Below, piece after piece: positions 1 through 7,277 of a stretch of DNA of 10,281 nucleotides. Within the stretch, counting starts at the first letter, position 1, and every line of letters starts with the position of its first letter. The notes beneath the pieces were generated by a model, which was not told the origin of the DNA, searched no databases, and worked only from the letters and a program-made list of their open reading frames with translations. The position numbers and the translations under genes were made by a program. The DNA is from an uncultured Ruminococcus sp. (GTDB lineage Bacteria; Bacillota; Clostridia; Oscillospirales; CAG-382), in assembly GCA_902783535.1 (NCBI GenBank), contig CACZRJ010000002.1, positions 1-10,281 of the forward strand, in the 5' to 3' direction.

Positions 1-27
1 ATGCGGCGATTTGTCCGGACCGGACTC

Positions 28-78
28 AAAAATACAAAAAACGAAGGCCATGCGTTCTCGATTTGAGAAGCATGGCCT
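28..78 (-). terminator. Intrinsic terminator of the minus-strand surface-protein pair
   Basis: Bases 45-53 and 70-78 form a perfect 9-bp stem (AGGCCATGC / GCATGGCCT). An inner 5-bp stem (55-59 with 65-69) follows a single bulged G at 54, around the loop GATTT. Read on the minus strand, the stem is followed by TTCG and then T-rich sequence (complement of the A-runs at 28-32 and 36-41). This is the layout of a Rho-independent terminator for the gene ending at 143. There is no T-run on the plus-strand side, so it is directional. Confidence 0.88.
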
Positions 79-142
79 CCGATTTATGAAATCATTTCAG
101 CGTTTTGCTTACTGATTCGCAGTTACCGTTCCTCTTTGAATC

Positions 143-1189
143 TTATTTCTTTTTCTTCTTCATGATGAGGACGAGAACGACCGCGATCACTGCAGCGACT
201 GCGACGGCGCCGATCACGATCCACAGCCACGCGCCGGGTCCGCCGGACGACTGTGCGGGTGTGCTTTCAGCAGGCGTGGATTCAGCGGGCGTCGATTCGG
301 CAGGCTGCGCGCTTTCTGCAGCGCTTTCCGCAACGGGTTCGCTTGCGACTTCGGACGGCTCTTCGGAGGGTTCTTCGGAAGGTTCTTCGGAAGGCTGTTC
401 GGAGGGTTCTTCGGAAGGCTCTTCAGAAGGTTCTTCGGAGGGTTCCTCGGAAGGCTCTTCAGAAGGCTCTTCGGAAGGCTCTTCGGAAGGTTCCTCGGAC
501 GGCTCTTCGGAGGCTTCTCCGGCTTTCTTTTCCGTATTGATGGCCCAGGTTTCGCCTTCCGTCTCAGGGGCGATGTCGTCGGAGTGAATGAAATGCGGCT
601 CGTTGAAATCGATGCCGTTTTCAAATCCCTGGCTAAAGATAATATTGCCCTGGTCGTCCTTGATGCCGATTTCGCGGACATCGACGGTTCCGGCCGCAAG
701 ATAATAGCCGATGCTGATCCAGACGGCTCCGGGTGTGACCGTTTTTCCGGAAAACGCGCCGTAAGTACCCTTCGTCGGATCGCAGGTATAGGTGTATTCC
801 TGCCAGACGCCCTTGGGCGTGCCGTTGCCCGGCCAGGCTGCGAAATCGATCCAGGTGATCAGGTCGGTGCCGAAGTTTCCGTCGGCCTGCGCATGTTCCA
901 GGGTATCCCAGGCATACATGTTGACATAGACGCTTCCGTTGCTCTGGGTGCAGTCTTCGCCGAACCGGACGTCGGCAAAGAAGGTATACTGCTTTCCGTC
1001 TTCGAAGATCTCATCCCACGGAATGATCCAGCGAACGTACTGATCCTGTCCAAGCAGGTCTTTGTCAAGCTTCATGGTCAGATAGCTGAATTCGTCTTTG
1101 CTCTTTTTTGCCGATGCCGGCAATGCCGCACTGAGAAGGAGAGACGTCAACAGCATGAAAGTGATGAGGATCGCGATTGTTTTTTTCAT
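143..1189 (-). CDS. Secreted surface protein: jelly-roll-like module, (SEEP)n stalk, C-terminal membrane anchor
   Basis: The product is a 348-residue exported protein of unknown exact function. Residues 1-27 are a signal peptide (Lys-rich start, long Leu/Ile core, ASA before the mature KKSKDE). Residues 28 to about 210 form one Trp/Tyr-rich beta-type module with conserved motifs IIPWDEIFEDGKQYTF and VWISIGYYLAAGTVDV, ending in FSQGFENGID. Residues 226-278 are tandem Ser-Glu-Glu-Pro units, then ESTPA repeats. Residues about 319-343 are a transmembrane helix followed by KKKKK. There is no LPXTG, so anchoring is by the helix. I chose ATG 1189 over GTG 1201 because MKK begins the signal peptide there; the ribosome site is weak (GGTGG). 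It is a paralogue of the gene at 1334-2344: 35 of 43 residues match from residue 28. A carbohydrate-binding role is inferred from the module it shares with the large protein at 2607; this is not proven. Confidence 0.85.
   Translation of the reverse strand: MKKTIAILITFMLLTSLLLSAALPASAKKSKDEFSYLTMKLDKDLLGQDQYVRWIIPWDEIFEDGKQYTFFADVRFGEDCTQSNGSVYVNMYAWDTLEHAQADGNFGTDLITWIDFAAWPGNGTPKGVWQEYTYTCDPTKGTYGAFSGKTVTPGAVWISIGYYLAAGTVDVREIGIKDDQGNIIFSQGFENGIDFNEPHFIHSDDIAPETEGETWAINTEKKAGEASEEPSEEPSEEPSEEPSEEPSEEPSEEPSEEPSEEPSEQPSEEPSEEPSEEPSEVASEPVAESAAESAQPAESTPAESTPAESTPAQSSGGPGAWLWIVIGAVAVAAVIAVVLVLIMKKKKK
357..512 (-). repeat. 13 tandem 12-bp units encoding (SEEP)n
   Basis: Thirteen back-to-back 12-bp units, consensus on the plus strand GGYTCTTCGGAR, run without a break. 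Each encodes Ser-Glu-Glu-Pro on the minus strand; one unit (393-404) encodes Ser-Glu-Gln-Pro. Variants among units are mostly silent third-position changes (GGC/GGT, GAA/GAG). Because 12 is a multiple of 3, unit gain or loss changes stalk length without breaking the frame. The long open frames seen on other strands over this stretch are by-products of the repeat. Confidence 0.95.
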
Positions 1190-1207
1190 GATGATTGCCA
1201 CCGTGCG

Positions 1208-1240
1208 CCTGTTTTTGAAACAGGGAGGAGGTGGACTCCT
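1208..1240 (-). promoter_or_regulatory. Two small hairpins in the leader of the gene at 143-1189
   Basis: On the minus strand, AGGAG (1236-1240) can pair with CTCCT (1226-1230) around a 5-base loop. CCTGTTT (1218-1224) then pairs with AAACAGG (1208-1214) around CAA. An A-rich stretch (about 1250-1277, T-rich on the plus strand) lies just upstream in the transcript. The AGGAG is more than 40 bases from ATG 1189, too far to act as a normal ribosome site. The hairpins could stabilise or process the two-gene message. Function is inferred. Confidence 0.35.
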
Positions 1241-1333
1241 TTCTGCATGTTTATTTTTTTATTTTTCTTTTTTTTCGAATATCAGTATCCGCCCAGAAGC
1301 CGGCAGAACGAATCTCAGCTTGATTTTCCGTTC

Positions 1334-2344
1334 TTATTTCTTTTTGCTCTTCAATACGAGCACCAGTACAACAGCAACGACCGCGCATGCGCCGAGACCG
1401 ATGAGAAGCCAGCCCCACCACGGGAATCCTGCGGATGGCGTTTCGACCGGTTTGCTCTCTTCGGGCCTGGAATCAGCGGGCGCCTGGCTTTCAACCGGAG
1501 CCTGGCTTTCACCGGCGGGTTCGGAAACGGCTTCGGAAGGTTCTTCGGAGGGCTCCACGGATACATCCGCAGACGGCTCTTCAGAGGGCTCCACGGATAC
1601 ATCCGCGGACGGTTCTTCGGATGGTTCTTCGGAGGGTTCCATGGATTCATCCACGGGCGGCTCGACATCGGCTTTCTTTTCAGTCATGATCGCCCATTCC
1701 TCGCCTTCCGTCTCGGGGACGATATCGTCCGTATGGCGGAAATACGGCTCGTCAAAATCAATGCCGTTTTCAAAGGTCTGACTGTAGATAATGTTGCCCT
1801 GGTCGTCCTTGACGCCGACTTCGCGGACGCTGACGGTTCCGGAAGCGAGATAATAGCCGATGCTGATCCAGACAGCTTCCAGATTTGCGGTCTGTCCGGA
1901 GAAAGATCCGTATGTGCCGTGGGAGGGATCGCAGGTGTACTGGAAGTCGATCCATTCGTTCACGGCCGTGGGAGCTCCGCTGTAATCGGTCGGCCACTTC
2001 GCGAAATCGATGAATGTGACGAGATGGTTGAAGTCCGTCGTCATCGCCGCTTCCATATTGTCGTAGGCGTACATGTTCACGTAGACGCAGCCGCCGTTCT
2101 GGACGCAGTCGTCTCCGAACTTGACGGTCGCGTAGAAGGTATACTGCTTGCCGTCTTCGAAGATTTCGTCCCACGGAATGACCCAGCAGACGTATTTATC
2201 CTGTCCGATCAGATCTTTGCTGAGCGTCATGGTGAAGTAGGAGTACTCGTCCTTGCTCTTTTTCGCTGACGCCGTCAAGGCAGTGCCGAGCAGGAGGGAC
2301 GTCAGGAGAAGGCATACGACAAAAACTGTGATGATTCTTTTCAT
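1334..2344 (-). CDS. Secreted surface protein, paralogue of the 143-1189 product, with Ser/Glu/Pro/Val stalk and membrane anchor
   Basis: The product has 336 residues. Residues 1-27 are a signal peptide ending TASA before KKSKDE. Residues 28 to about 215 are the same beta-rich module as in the neighbour (VIPWDEIFEDGKQYTF, VWISIGYYLASGTVSV, YSQTFENGID). The stalk at about 232-304 mixes SEEP units with two copies of SADVSVEPSEEP and then ESQAP/PEESKP. A hydrophobic helix at about 310-331 precedes KSKKK. The start is firm: GAAAGGA (2351-2357) sits 6 bases before ATG 2344. It is the first gene of the minus-strand pair; 144 bases separate its stop from the next start, with no good terminator or promoter seen between, so co-transcription is likely. 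The pair looks like a tandem duplication whose binding modules were kept while the stalks diverged. The ligand is unknown; a glycan is the best guess. Confidence 0.85.
   Translation of the reverse strand: MKRIITVFVVCLLLTSLLLGTALTASAKKSKDEYSYFTMTLSKDLIGQDKYVCWVIPWDEIFEDGKQYTFYATVKFGDDCVQNGGCVYVNMYAYDNMEAAMTTDFNHLVTFIDFAKWPTDYSGAPTAVNEWIDFQYTCDPSHGTYGSFSGQTANLEAVWISIGYYLASGTVSVREVGVKDDQGNIIYSQTFENGIDFDEPYFRHTDDIVPETEGEEWAIMTEKKADVEPPVDESMEPSEEPSEEPSADVSVEPSEEPSADVSVEPSEEPSEAVSEPAGESQAPVESQAPADSRPEESKPVETPSAGFPWWGWLLIGLGACAVVAVVLVLVLKSKKK
1551..1622 (-). repeat. Two tandem 36-bp units in the stalk region
   Basis: Bases 1551-1586 and 1587-1622 are near-identical direct repeats beginning GGCTCCACGGATACATCCGC. 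They encode the SADVSVEPSEEP units on the minus strand and are flanked by single 12-bp SEEP-type units (1539-1550 and 1623-1634). The unit is three times 12 bp, which suggests growth by duplication of a higher-order unit. Confidence 0.9.
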
Positions 2345-2416
2345 GGTTTGTCCTTTCAGACCGCCATGTTTCAGACGGGTCCTTTTTGCTTTTCAAAAGA
2401 TGAAATTCCTTTCTCA

Positions 2417-2449
2417 ATTATATTATAATCATGCGAAAGTCAAATGCAA
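2417..2449 (-). promoter_or_regulatory. Sigma-A type promoter for the minus-strand surface-protein pair
   Basis: On the minus strand TTGCAT (2444-2449) lies 16 bases before TATAAT (2422-2427). An overlapping alternative is TTGACT (2438-2443) with a 15-base spacer to a second TATAAT (2417-2422). Either would start a transcript near 2410, about 65 bases before the ATG at 2344. Confidence 0.7.
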
Positions 2450-2467
2450 GATGCCGAATTATTTTTC

Positions 2468-2510
2468 GTCATACGCACAGTTTTTTACGGCCGCTTTTGT
2501 GCGAAATGAC
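2468..2510. promoter_or_regulatory. Imperfect inverted repeat between the two divergent promoters (possible operator)
   Basis: GTCATACGCACA (2468-2479) faces TGTGCGAAATGAC (2498-2510). The reverse complement of the right arm is GTCATTTCGCACA, so the arms agree apart from one substitution and one extra base. The 18-base centre contains a T-run and the palindrome CGGCCG (2488-2493). The element lies between the -35 box of the minus-strand promoter (2438-2449) and that of the plus-strand promoter (2540-2545), the usual place for a shared regulator site. The binding protein is unknown and is not encoded in the window. Confidence 0.5.
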
Positions 2511-2539
2511 CAATAGATTTGCTTTTTTCAAGCGACATA

Positions 2540-2568
2540 TTGACATAAAGTGAATCAAAGCCTATAAT
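2540..2568 (+). promoter_or_regulatory. Consensus sigma-A promoter for the large GH42-like gene and its operon
   Basis: TTGACA (2540-2545) and TATAAT (2563-2568) are separated by exactly 17 bases, a perfect match to the housekeeping promoter consensus. The expected start of transcription is near 2575, giving a leader of about 30 bases that contains the GGAGG ribosome site at 2592-2596. Confidence 0.9.
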
Positions 2569-2606
2569 CAATTGAATGATAATGTGTTTTCGGAGGTTGC
2601 TCGCGT

Positions 2607-5600
2607 ATGTGGAAACGAACGGAAAGGATCCTGTCAATTATCCTGCTTGCATTGCTTGTCGCGGCCGCCGCATTTCCGGCAATTGCCGCACAGACCGGGA
2701 AAGAGGAGGCAAACGGAAAAGGTATGCGAATTGCGATTCTGGACGACCCCATACTGCACACGGACGGAAACGCGTCCTACGACGCGAACAGTCTGCGCGC
2801 GCTCTTTCTGTCGGACGGCTTTGAAGCCGATCTGCTGAACGCGGAGGACTTCGCGACCGCGGACGTCATGAACCGTTCGGCGTACGATCTTGTTTTCCTT
2901 CCTTCGGGATCCGCCTTCCCGGCGAAATGCGCCGCGAACCTGAAGTCCTTTTTCGCGGACGGCGGAAAGATCATCACCTCCGGAGGATATGCCTTCTCGG
3001 AACCTCTTTACGCGCAGGAGGCCGGAGAGGAAGTCTACGGAAAAGCGGCATATGTCCATTCCGAGTCGACCGCCAGTTCTCCCTGCCTGTACAGAAGGCT
3101 GAACGCGAATCAGTTCCGCGACGGCGGCAGCTATACCCTGCGGATGCAGGTGAAATCCGAAAACATCTCGACGGAGAGCGGTCTCGCGCACGCGTCTGTC
3201 TACGTCTACGGCGCCAACGCGAAGTTGCTGAACTGGCAGGACTTCGTCGCATATACGAGCGGATCGACCGACTGGACGGTCAAGACATACATGTTCGCGG
3301 TTCCGCCTGCCGCGGAGTACGTGGATATCCGCCTCGGTCTGTATATTTCTTCCGGCACCATGGGCTACGACGAGATCGAGATCGTCAACGCGGACGGCAA
3401 GACGGTCTTCTCCGAGGACTTTGAAAAAGGCATCGGCGACTGGTCGCAGATGCAGAACGGAAACGGCATCCGCTATGAGACGGGCGTCGGCGTTCTGCAG
3501 GCGTCGGATTTCTATTCCTACATTTTGAACGAATCGTCTTCCGGCGAGGCGGGCGTTGCCTACGACGTGACCGGCGTCCTTTCGAAGAACGCCGAAGCGG
3601 AGATCAGATATGAAGAAAAATGCGGCGGGATCGCTCCCTTACCGGACGGAATGAACGGGTCTTATCTCCGGCTGTACAAAGGCGGAAAGGAGGTTTCCGT
3701 TCTGCCGGTGGCGGCAGCGGAAGGAACTTCCGGCTGGAGAGGCCGCAGAAAGACCGTTCAGATCGGAAACACCGATTTCGACCGCGCGGAACTCGTCTTC
3801 CTGCTGAAGGGATCCACCGGCATTCTCGGCGTCGACACCGTTTCGGTGAAATGCGGAAACAAAACGTGGGACGAGTCTTCGGGCGAAGCCGTTTACACCG
3901 GCAGCGCATACAAGCGCGGCCGCGACAAGGAATCCATGCTGCTCGGATCCAACGAGCCGATCTCCGCAGGGGATCAGCTGTTCTACGCGCCCGAAGAGAT
4001 CCCGATCTTCGACGTCGAAACCGTGTTTTCCGGCGGAAAGACGATCAAAGGCGCGGAAGGGCAGGCGGTCTATCCGGTCGGTCAGACCGTTTTCGAAGGG
4101 GAAGGCCTGTCCGGTTTTTCCGCGGTGACCATTACCGGCAACAACCGCGGGCGCTGGCAGCCGCTGCTGGAAGTCTTTGACGCAAGCGGAAAGAAAGTCG
4201 GAACGGCCGCAGCGCTTTTCACCGTTTTCGTGATGCCGAGCGACTACGGCGCGCTCGGAAGCGTCCAGACGTGGTACAATTATCCGGGAACGTCCATCGG
4301 ATTCTTCGGCGTGACGTCGCACGACCTGTTCGCCGAAGGAAACGGAGCGCTGCGCGAGGGTCTGCTCGCGCTCGCGCGGCACATGTGCGGCGAGGTCTCT
4401 TTATGCGCCGTCGCGAATTCGTCCGACTGCTACAGGGAGGGCGAATCGCCGAGGATCACCGTCGGCGTAGAGAACCTGACGAAGGAAAACAGGGACGTGA
4501 CCGTTCTGACGGAAGTCCGTTCCGAAGACACCGGCGAAGTCGTCTTCACATCTTCGTCGGACGGCAGCGTCTCCGCGGGAAAACGGAAATACTTCCGCGC
4601 GACCTGGGCGAATGCGGATCTGAAAGACGACTTTTACGAGATCAGCGTCTGCGTCGAGCAGGGCGGAAGAGTCGTCGACCGGTTTGAGACCGGATTCGTC
4701 GTCTGGAAGGACGACGTCGTCAGCAAGGGGCCGAAGTACACCTATCATGACAACTACATTCATCTGGTCGGAGAGGACGGAACGGAGAAAGCCGTCTACG
4801 CGAACGGCGTCGACGAAGGCGGTCCGTTCATCATGGAAGACCAGAACCCGCTCGTCTGGAGGCGCGATTTCCGCGACCGCGCGGACGCCGGCATTCTCAT
4901 TTACGAAACGCTGCAGCAGTACAGGGGATTCCCGGACTACAGCGCGGTGTTCGCTACCGAAAGTTCCTTCGAGGCGCATATGCGGAAGGTCGACGCCGCG
5001 GTCTATCTGTCTCAGCGATACGGCCAGATCTATATGATGGGCATGCTGCTCGGTCAGAATTCCGCCGTCGGAGACAAACAGCTGGAAGAGGACAGGAAGT
5101 TCGTCCGCACCATGGCTGCGAGATACAAGGACGTGCCGGGCATCATCTTTTATCTGAACGGCGACCTCGTGATGAAGATGTCTTCGGACACGGACCCGCT
5201 CTTCAGAGACTACCTGAAGGAACGGTACGGCAGCGATGAAAAACTTCGCGAGGCGTGGGGAAACAGCAGCCTCTCTCTGGAAAGCGTCTCGTTTGACGTT
5301 TCCTACGCGTTCAACGGATCCGGCTGGACAGATACGAAGGCGTACGACCAGAACGTTTTCCGCACGAAGCTCGTCAACCGCTGGGCATCAGAACTGACCA
5401 AAGCGGTCAAGGAGGCGGGCGGCCAGGACAGGATTGTCCTGTGCGAATTCTACGCATGGCCGAGCGAAGGCGTGGATGTCCCGGGCGGCATCGGGGAACT
5501 GACCTATTCCAATACCGGATTCTTCGACCGGCTGCCGGTCTTCGCGCAGACGATCGCATACGCGGATCAGCGGTGGCAGGGAAAATCCTTCGGCATCGGC

Positions 5601-7277
5601 GAAACGAACAAACGGACGCATCCGGCGTTCACCGACACGCTCGACTACTATCAGTCCGACTCCTACACGCATGCGCGCGCCTATTTCTTCACGACCTACT
5701 ATACCACGCTCGCCATGGGCGGAAATCACCATCAGACCTGGTGCTGGAAGGACGAAACGAAATACGTTTTCCCGTGGGGACTGAACACGGTTTACGAATC
5801 CGTCCCCAAGGACAGCTTCTACTGGCTGAGGAATTCCAATCTCGTGACGGATACGATCGAACCGGTCTACAAGACGCCCGAGGCGGCGATCATCACGCCG
5901 GACTCCACGCGTATGGCCGGCAGCAGGGGATGGTATCTCGGCCACTACAATTCCGTCAGCGCCATCCACATCGCGCAGGGCACCCTTTGCGAGAATATCC
6001 TGACGCTGAACGAGTGTAATTTCGACATTCCCGACGGCATCAAGGTCGTCTTCTATCCGTCCGCGTACACTGTCCCGGACAATGTCTACGAGAAGCTGCT
6101 TTCGTTTGTAAAAAACGGCGGCGTGCTGTACCTCAGCGGCGACCCGTCCTATGATTTCGTTTCCAGAAAACGGACGTCTGAAAACCGTCTGAAAGAGCTG
6201 GCGGGCGTCTCCGCCGAGCGCGTGATCTATGCAGGAAACGATCAGGCCGGAGCGGCCGTCACATATTCCGACGGAACGCATACAAAAACGGGATATCCGA
6301 ATATTTCGCTTAAGCTGGAAGGCGCCGAGAGCGTTTACAAAGCGGCGGACGGCAGTCCCGTGATCACCCGGTTCAAAGTCGGGCAGGGAACGGTATTCTT
6401 CAGCGCCGATCCGTTCGAGAACAGAACGGACGCGGACAGTTTCCGCACCGACGTGGATATCTACAAGCTGGCGCTGGACGCGGCCGGGGTTGTCACCGCT
6501 CCGCTGAAGGCGACGACGGCAAGCATCAAGTCGTTCAAACTCGATCTGAAAGACGGCGGCATTTTCCGCCAGGTCATCAATACGTCCGCAGCGGACGTCC
6601 GGCTGGAATACACGCCCTCGTCCGGACGCGCGTTCGAGTTCCGTCTCGGCGCGTATATGAGCGCTTTCTTCCGCGAGGACAAAGACGGGAAGCTGGTCGC
6701 TTCCATGATCGGCGGCAGTCTGTCCGAGGACGGCGTGCGCGTCCTTTCCAACGGCGCGCTCGCGCAGACGGTCTCTTTGGACGGGAAAGACCTGTTTGAA
6801 TCTTCCAGCATGCTGATCCTTCCGCAGACGGCCGGCACGCTGAAATGGCAGACGAAAGCCGACGGCAGCGGATTGTCCGTCATTTCCTGCCAGGTGTTCG
6901 GAAACAGGATCGTTCCCGCGTTCGAGGTGCCGTACCGGTATGACGCCGCGACCGGAATGATGACCGTCGAAGTGGACGACAAACTGAAAAACACCATTCT
7001 GATCCTTTCCGGAGCCGACGAAGCAGGACTCGACGAACTCAAACTCAGGGTCGGAAAAATGCTGAACGGCGTGATCGGACTGCCGTCAGGAGAGAAAGAA
7101 GGCGAACAGACGCAGCCTTCAGACCCGAGCATTCCGATCGCGATCGGCGCGGGCGCGGCGATCATTCTGCTCACCGGACTCGTGACCTTCTTCGTGATGA
7201 AGAAAAAGAACGCAAGCCAGCCGGCGGAAAAGGACGCCGGACCGGAGCAGGAAGACGGAAAAGGACGGGATGAATAG
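2607..7277 (+). CDS. Large membrane-anchored GH42-like (beta-galactosidase-like) multidomain surface protein
   Basis: The product has 1556 residues. ATG 2607 follows GGAGG by 10 bases. Residues 1-28 are a signal peptide (FPAIAA). In order: a glutamine-amidotransferase-like fold (about 35-140; VFLPSG, GGKIITSGG); a beta module (about 150-275) like the two small surface proteins; a second beta module (about 285-420); an Ig-like module (about 600-705); a clan GH-A type barrel (about 710-1075); a trimerisation-type amidotransferase-like domain (about 1090-1230; LLSFVKNGGVLYLSGDP); beta-rich sequence; and a transmembrane helix (about 1510-1531) followed by KKKN and a charged tail. The GH42-like signature after strand 4 is seen at 866-885 (FRDYL..RYGSDEKLREAWG), and E999 in GIGETN suits the nucleophile. 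However, the expected Asn-Glu acid/base is N851-G852-D853. A glycosidase or a glycan-binding relative are both possible. It is the first gene of a plus-strand operon. Confidence 0.8.
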   Translation: MWKRTERILSIILLALLVAAAAFPAIAAQTGKEEANGKGMRIAILDDPILHTDGNASYDANSLRALFLSDGFEADLLNAEDFATADVMNRSAYDLVFLPSGSAFPAKCAANLKSFFADGGKIITSGGYAFSEPLYAQEAGEEVYGKAAYVHSESTASSPCLYRRLNANQFRDGGSYTLRMQVKSENISTESGLAHASVYVYGANAKLLNWQDFVAYTSGSTDWTVKTYMFAVPPAAEYVDIRLGLYISSGTMGYDEIEIVNADGKTVFSEDFEKGIGDWSQMQNGNGIRYETGVGVLQASDFYSYILNESSSGEAGVAYDVTGVLSKNAEAEIRYEEKCGGIAPLPDGMNGSYLRLYKGGKEVSVLPVAAAEGTSGWRGRRKTVQIGNTDFDRAELVFLLKGSTGILGVDTVSVKCGNKTWDESSGEAVYTGSAYKRGRDKESMLLGSNEPISAGDQLFYAPEEIPIFDVETVFSGGKTIKGAEGQAVYPVGQTVFEGEGLSGFSAVTITGNNRGRWQPLLEVFDASGKKVGTAAALFTVFVMPSDYGALGSVQTWYNYPGTSIGFFGVTSHDLFAEGNGALREGLLALARHMCGEVSLCAVANSSDCYREGESPRITVGVENLTKENRDVTVLTEVRSEDTGEVVFTSSSDGSVSAGKRKYFRATWANADLKDDFYEISVCVEQGGRVVDRFETGFVVWKDDVVSKGPKYTYHDNYIHLVGEDGTEKAVYANGVDEGGPFIMEDQNPLVWRRDFRDRADAGILIYETLQQYRGFPDYSAVFATESSFEAHMRKVDAAVYLSQRYGQIYMMGMLLGQNSAVGDKQLEEDRKFVRTMAARYKDVPGIIFYLNGDLVMKMSSDTDPLFRDYLKERYGSDEKLREAWGNSSLSLESVSFDVSYAFNGSGWTDTKAYDQNVFRTKLVNRWASELTKAVKEAGGQDRIVLCEFYAWPSEGVDVPGGIGELTYSNTGFFDRLPVFAQTIAYADQRWQGKSFGIGETNKRTHPAFTDTLDYYQSDSYTHARAYFFTTYYTTLAMGGNHHQTWCWKDETKYVFPWGLNTVYESVPKDSFYWLRNSNLVTDTIEPVYKTPEAAIITPDSTRMAGSRGWYLGHYNSVSAIHIAQGTLCENILTLNECNFDIPDGIKVVFYPSAYTVPDNVYEKLLSFVKNGGVLYLSGDPSYDFVSRKRTSENRLKELAGVSAERVIYAGNDQAGAAVTYSDGTHTKTGYPNISLKLEGAESVYKAADGSPVITRFKVGQGTVFFSADPFENRTDADSFRTDVDIYKLALDAAGVVTAPLKATTASIKSFKLDLKDGGIFRQVINTSAADVRLEYTPSSGRAFEFRLGAYMSAFFREDKDGKLVASMIGGSLSEDGVRVLSNGALAQTVSLDGKDLFESSSMLILPQTAGTLKWQTKADGSGLSVISCQVFGNRIVPAFEVPYRYDAATGMMTVEVDDKLKNTILILSGADEAGLDELKLRVGKMLNGVIGLPSGEKEGEQTQPSDPSIPIAIGAGAAIILLTGLVTFFVMKKKNASQPAEKDAGPEQEDGKGRDE

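Noticed and set aside
13..25. GTCCGG-A-CCGGAC dyad near the left end
   Set aside because: The loop would be one base, and there is no context for a site.
357..512. Repeat array considered as CRISPR
   Set aside because: The units are contiguous 12-mers without spacers and encode a regular peptide.
105..587. Long plus-strand frames over the 12-bp repeats (and similar minus-strand frames in another phase)
   Set aside because: They exist because the 12-bp repeat lacks stops in several frames; the minus-strand frame has the signal peptide, module and anchor.
1223..1275. Plus-strand hairpin followed by a T-rich run resembling a terminator
   Set aside because: No plus-strand gene is read here; the T-run is better explained as the A-rich leader of the minus-strand gene.
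584..2269. 561-residue plus-strand frame across both surface-protein genes
   Set aside because: It lies antisense to two well-supported genes, crosses their intergenic gap, and has no recognisable motif; it is a mirror of GC-rich coding sequence.
5388..6281. 297-residue minus-strand frame within the large gene
   Set aside because: It is antisense to the barrel-encoding region, with no ribosome site context or recognisable domain.
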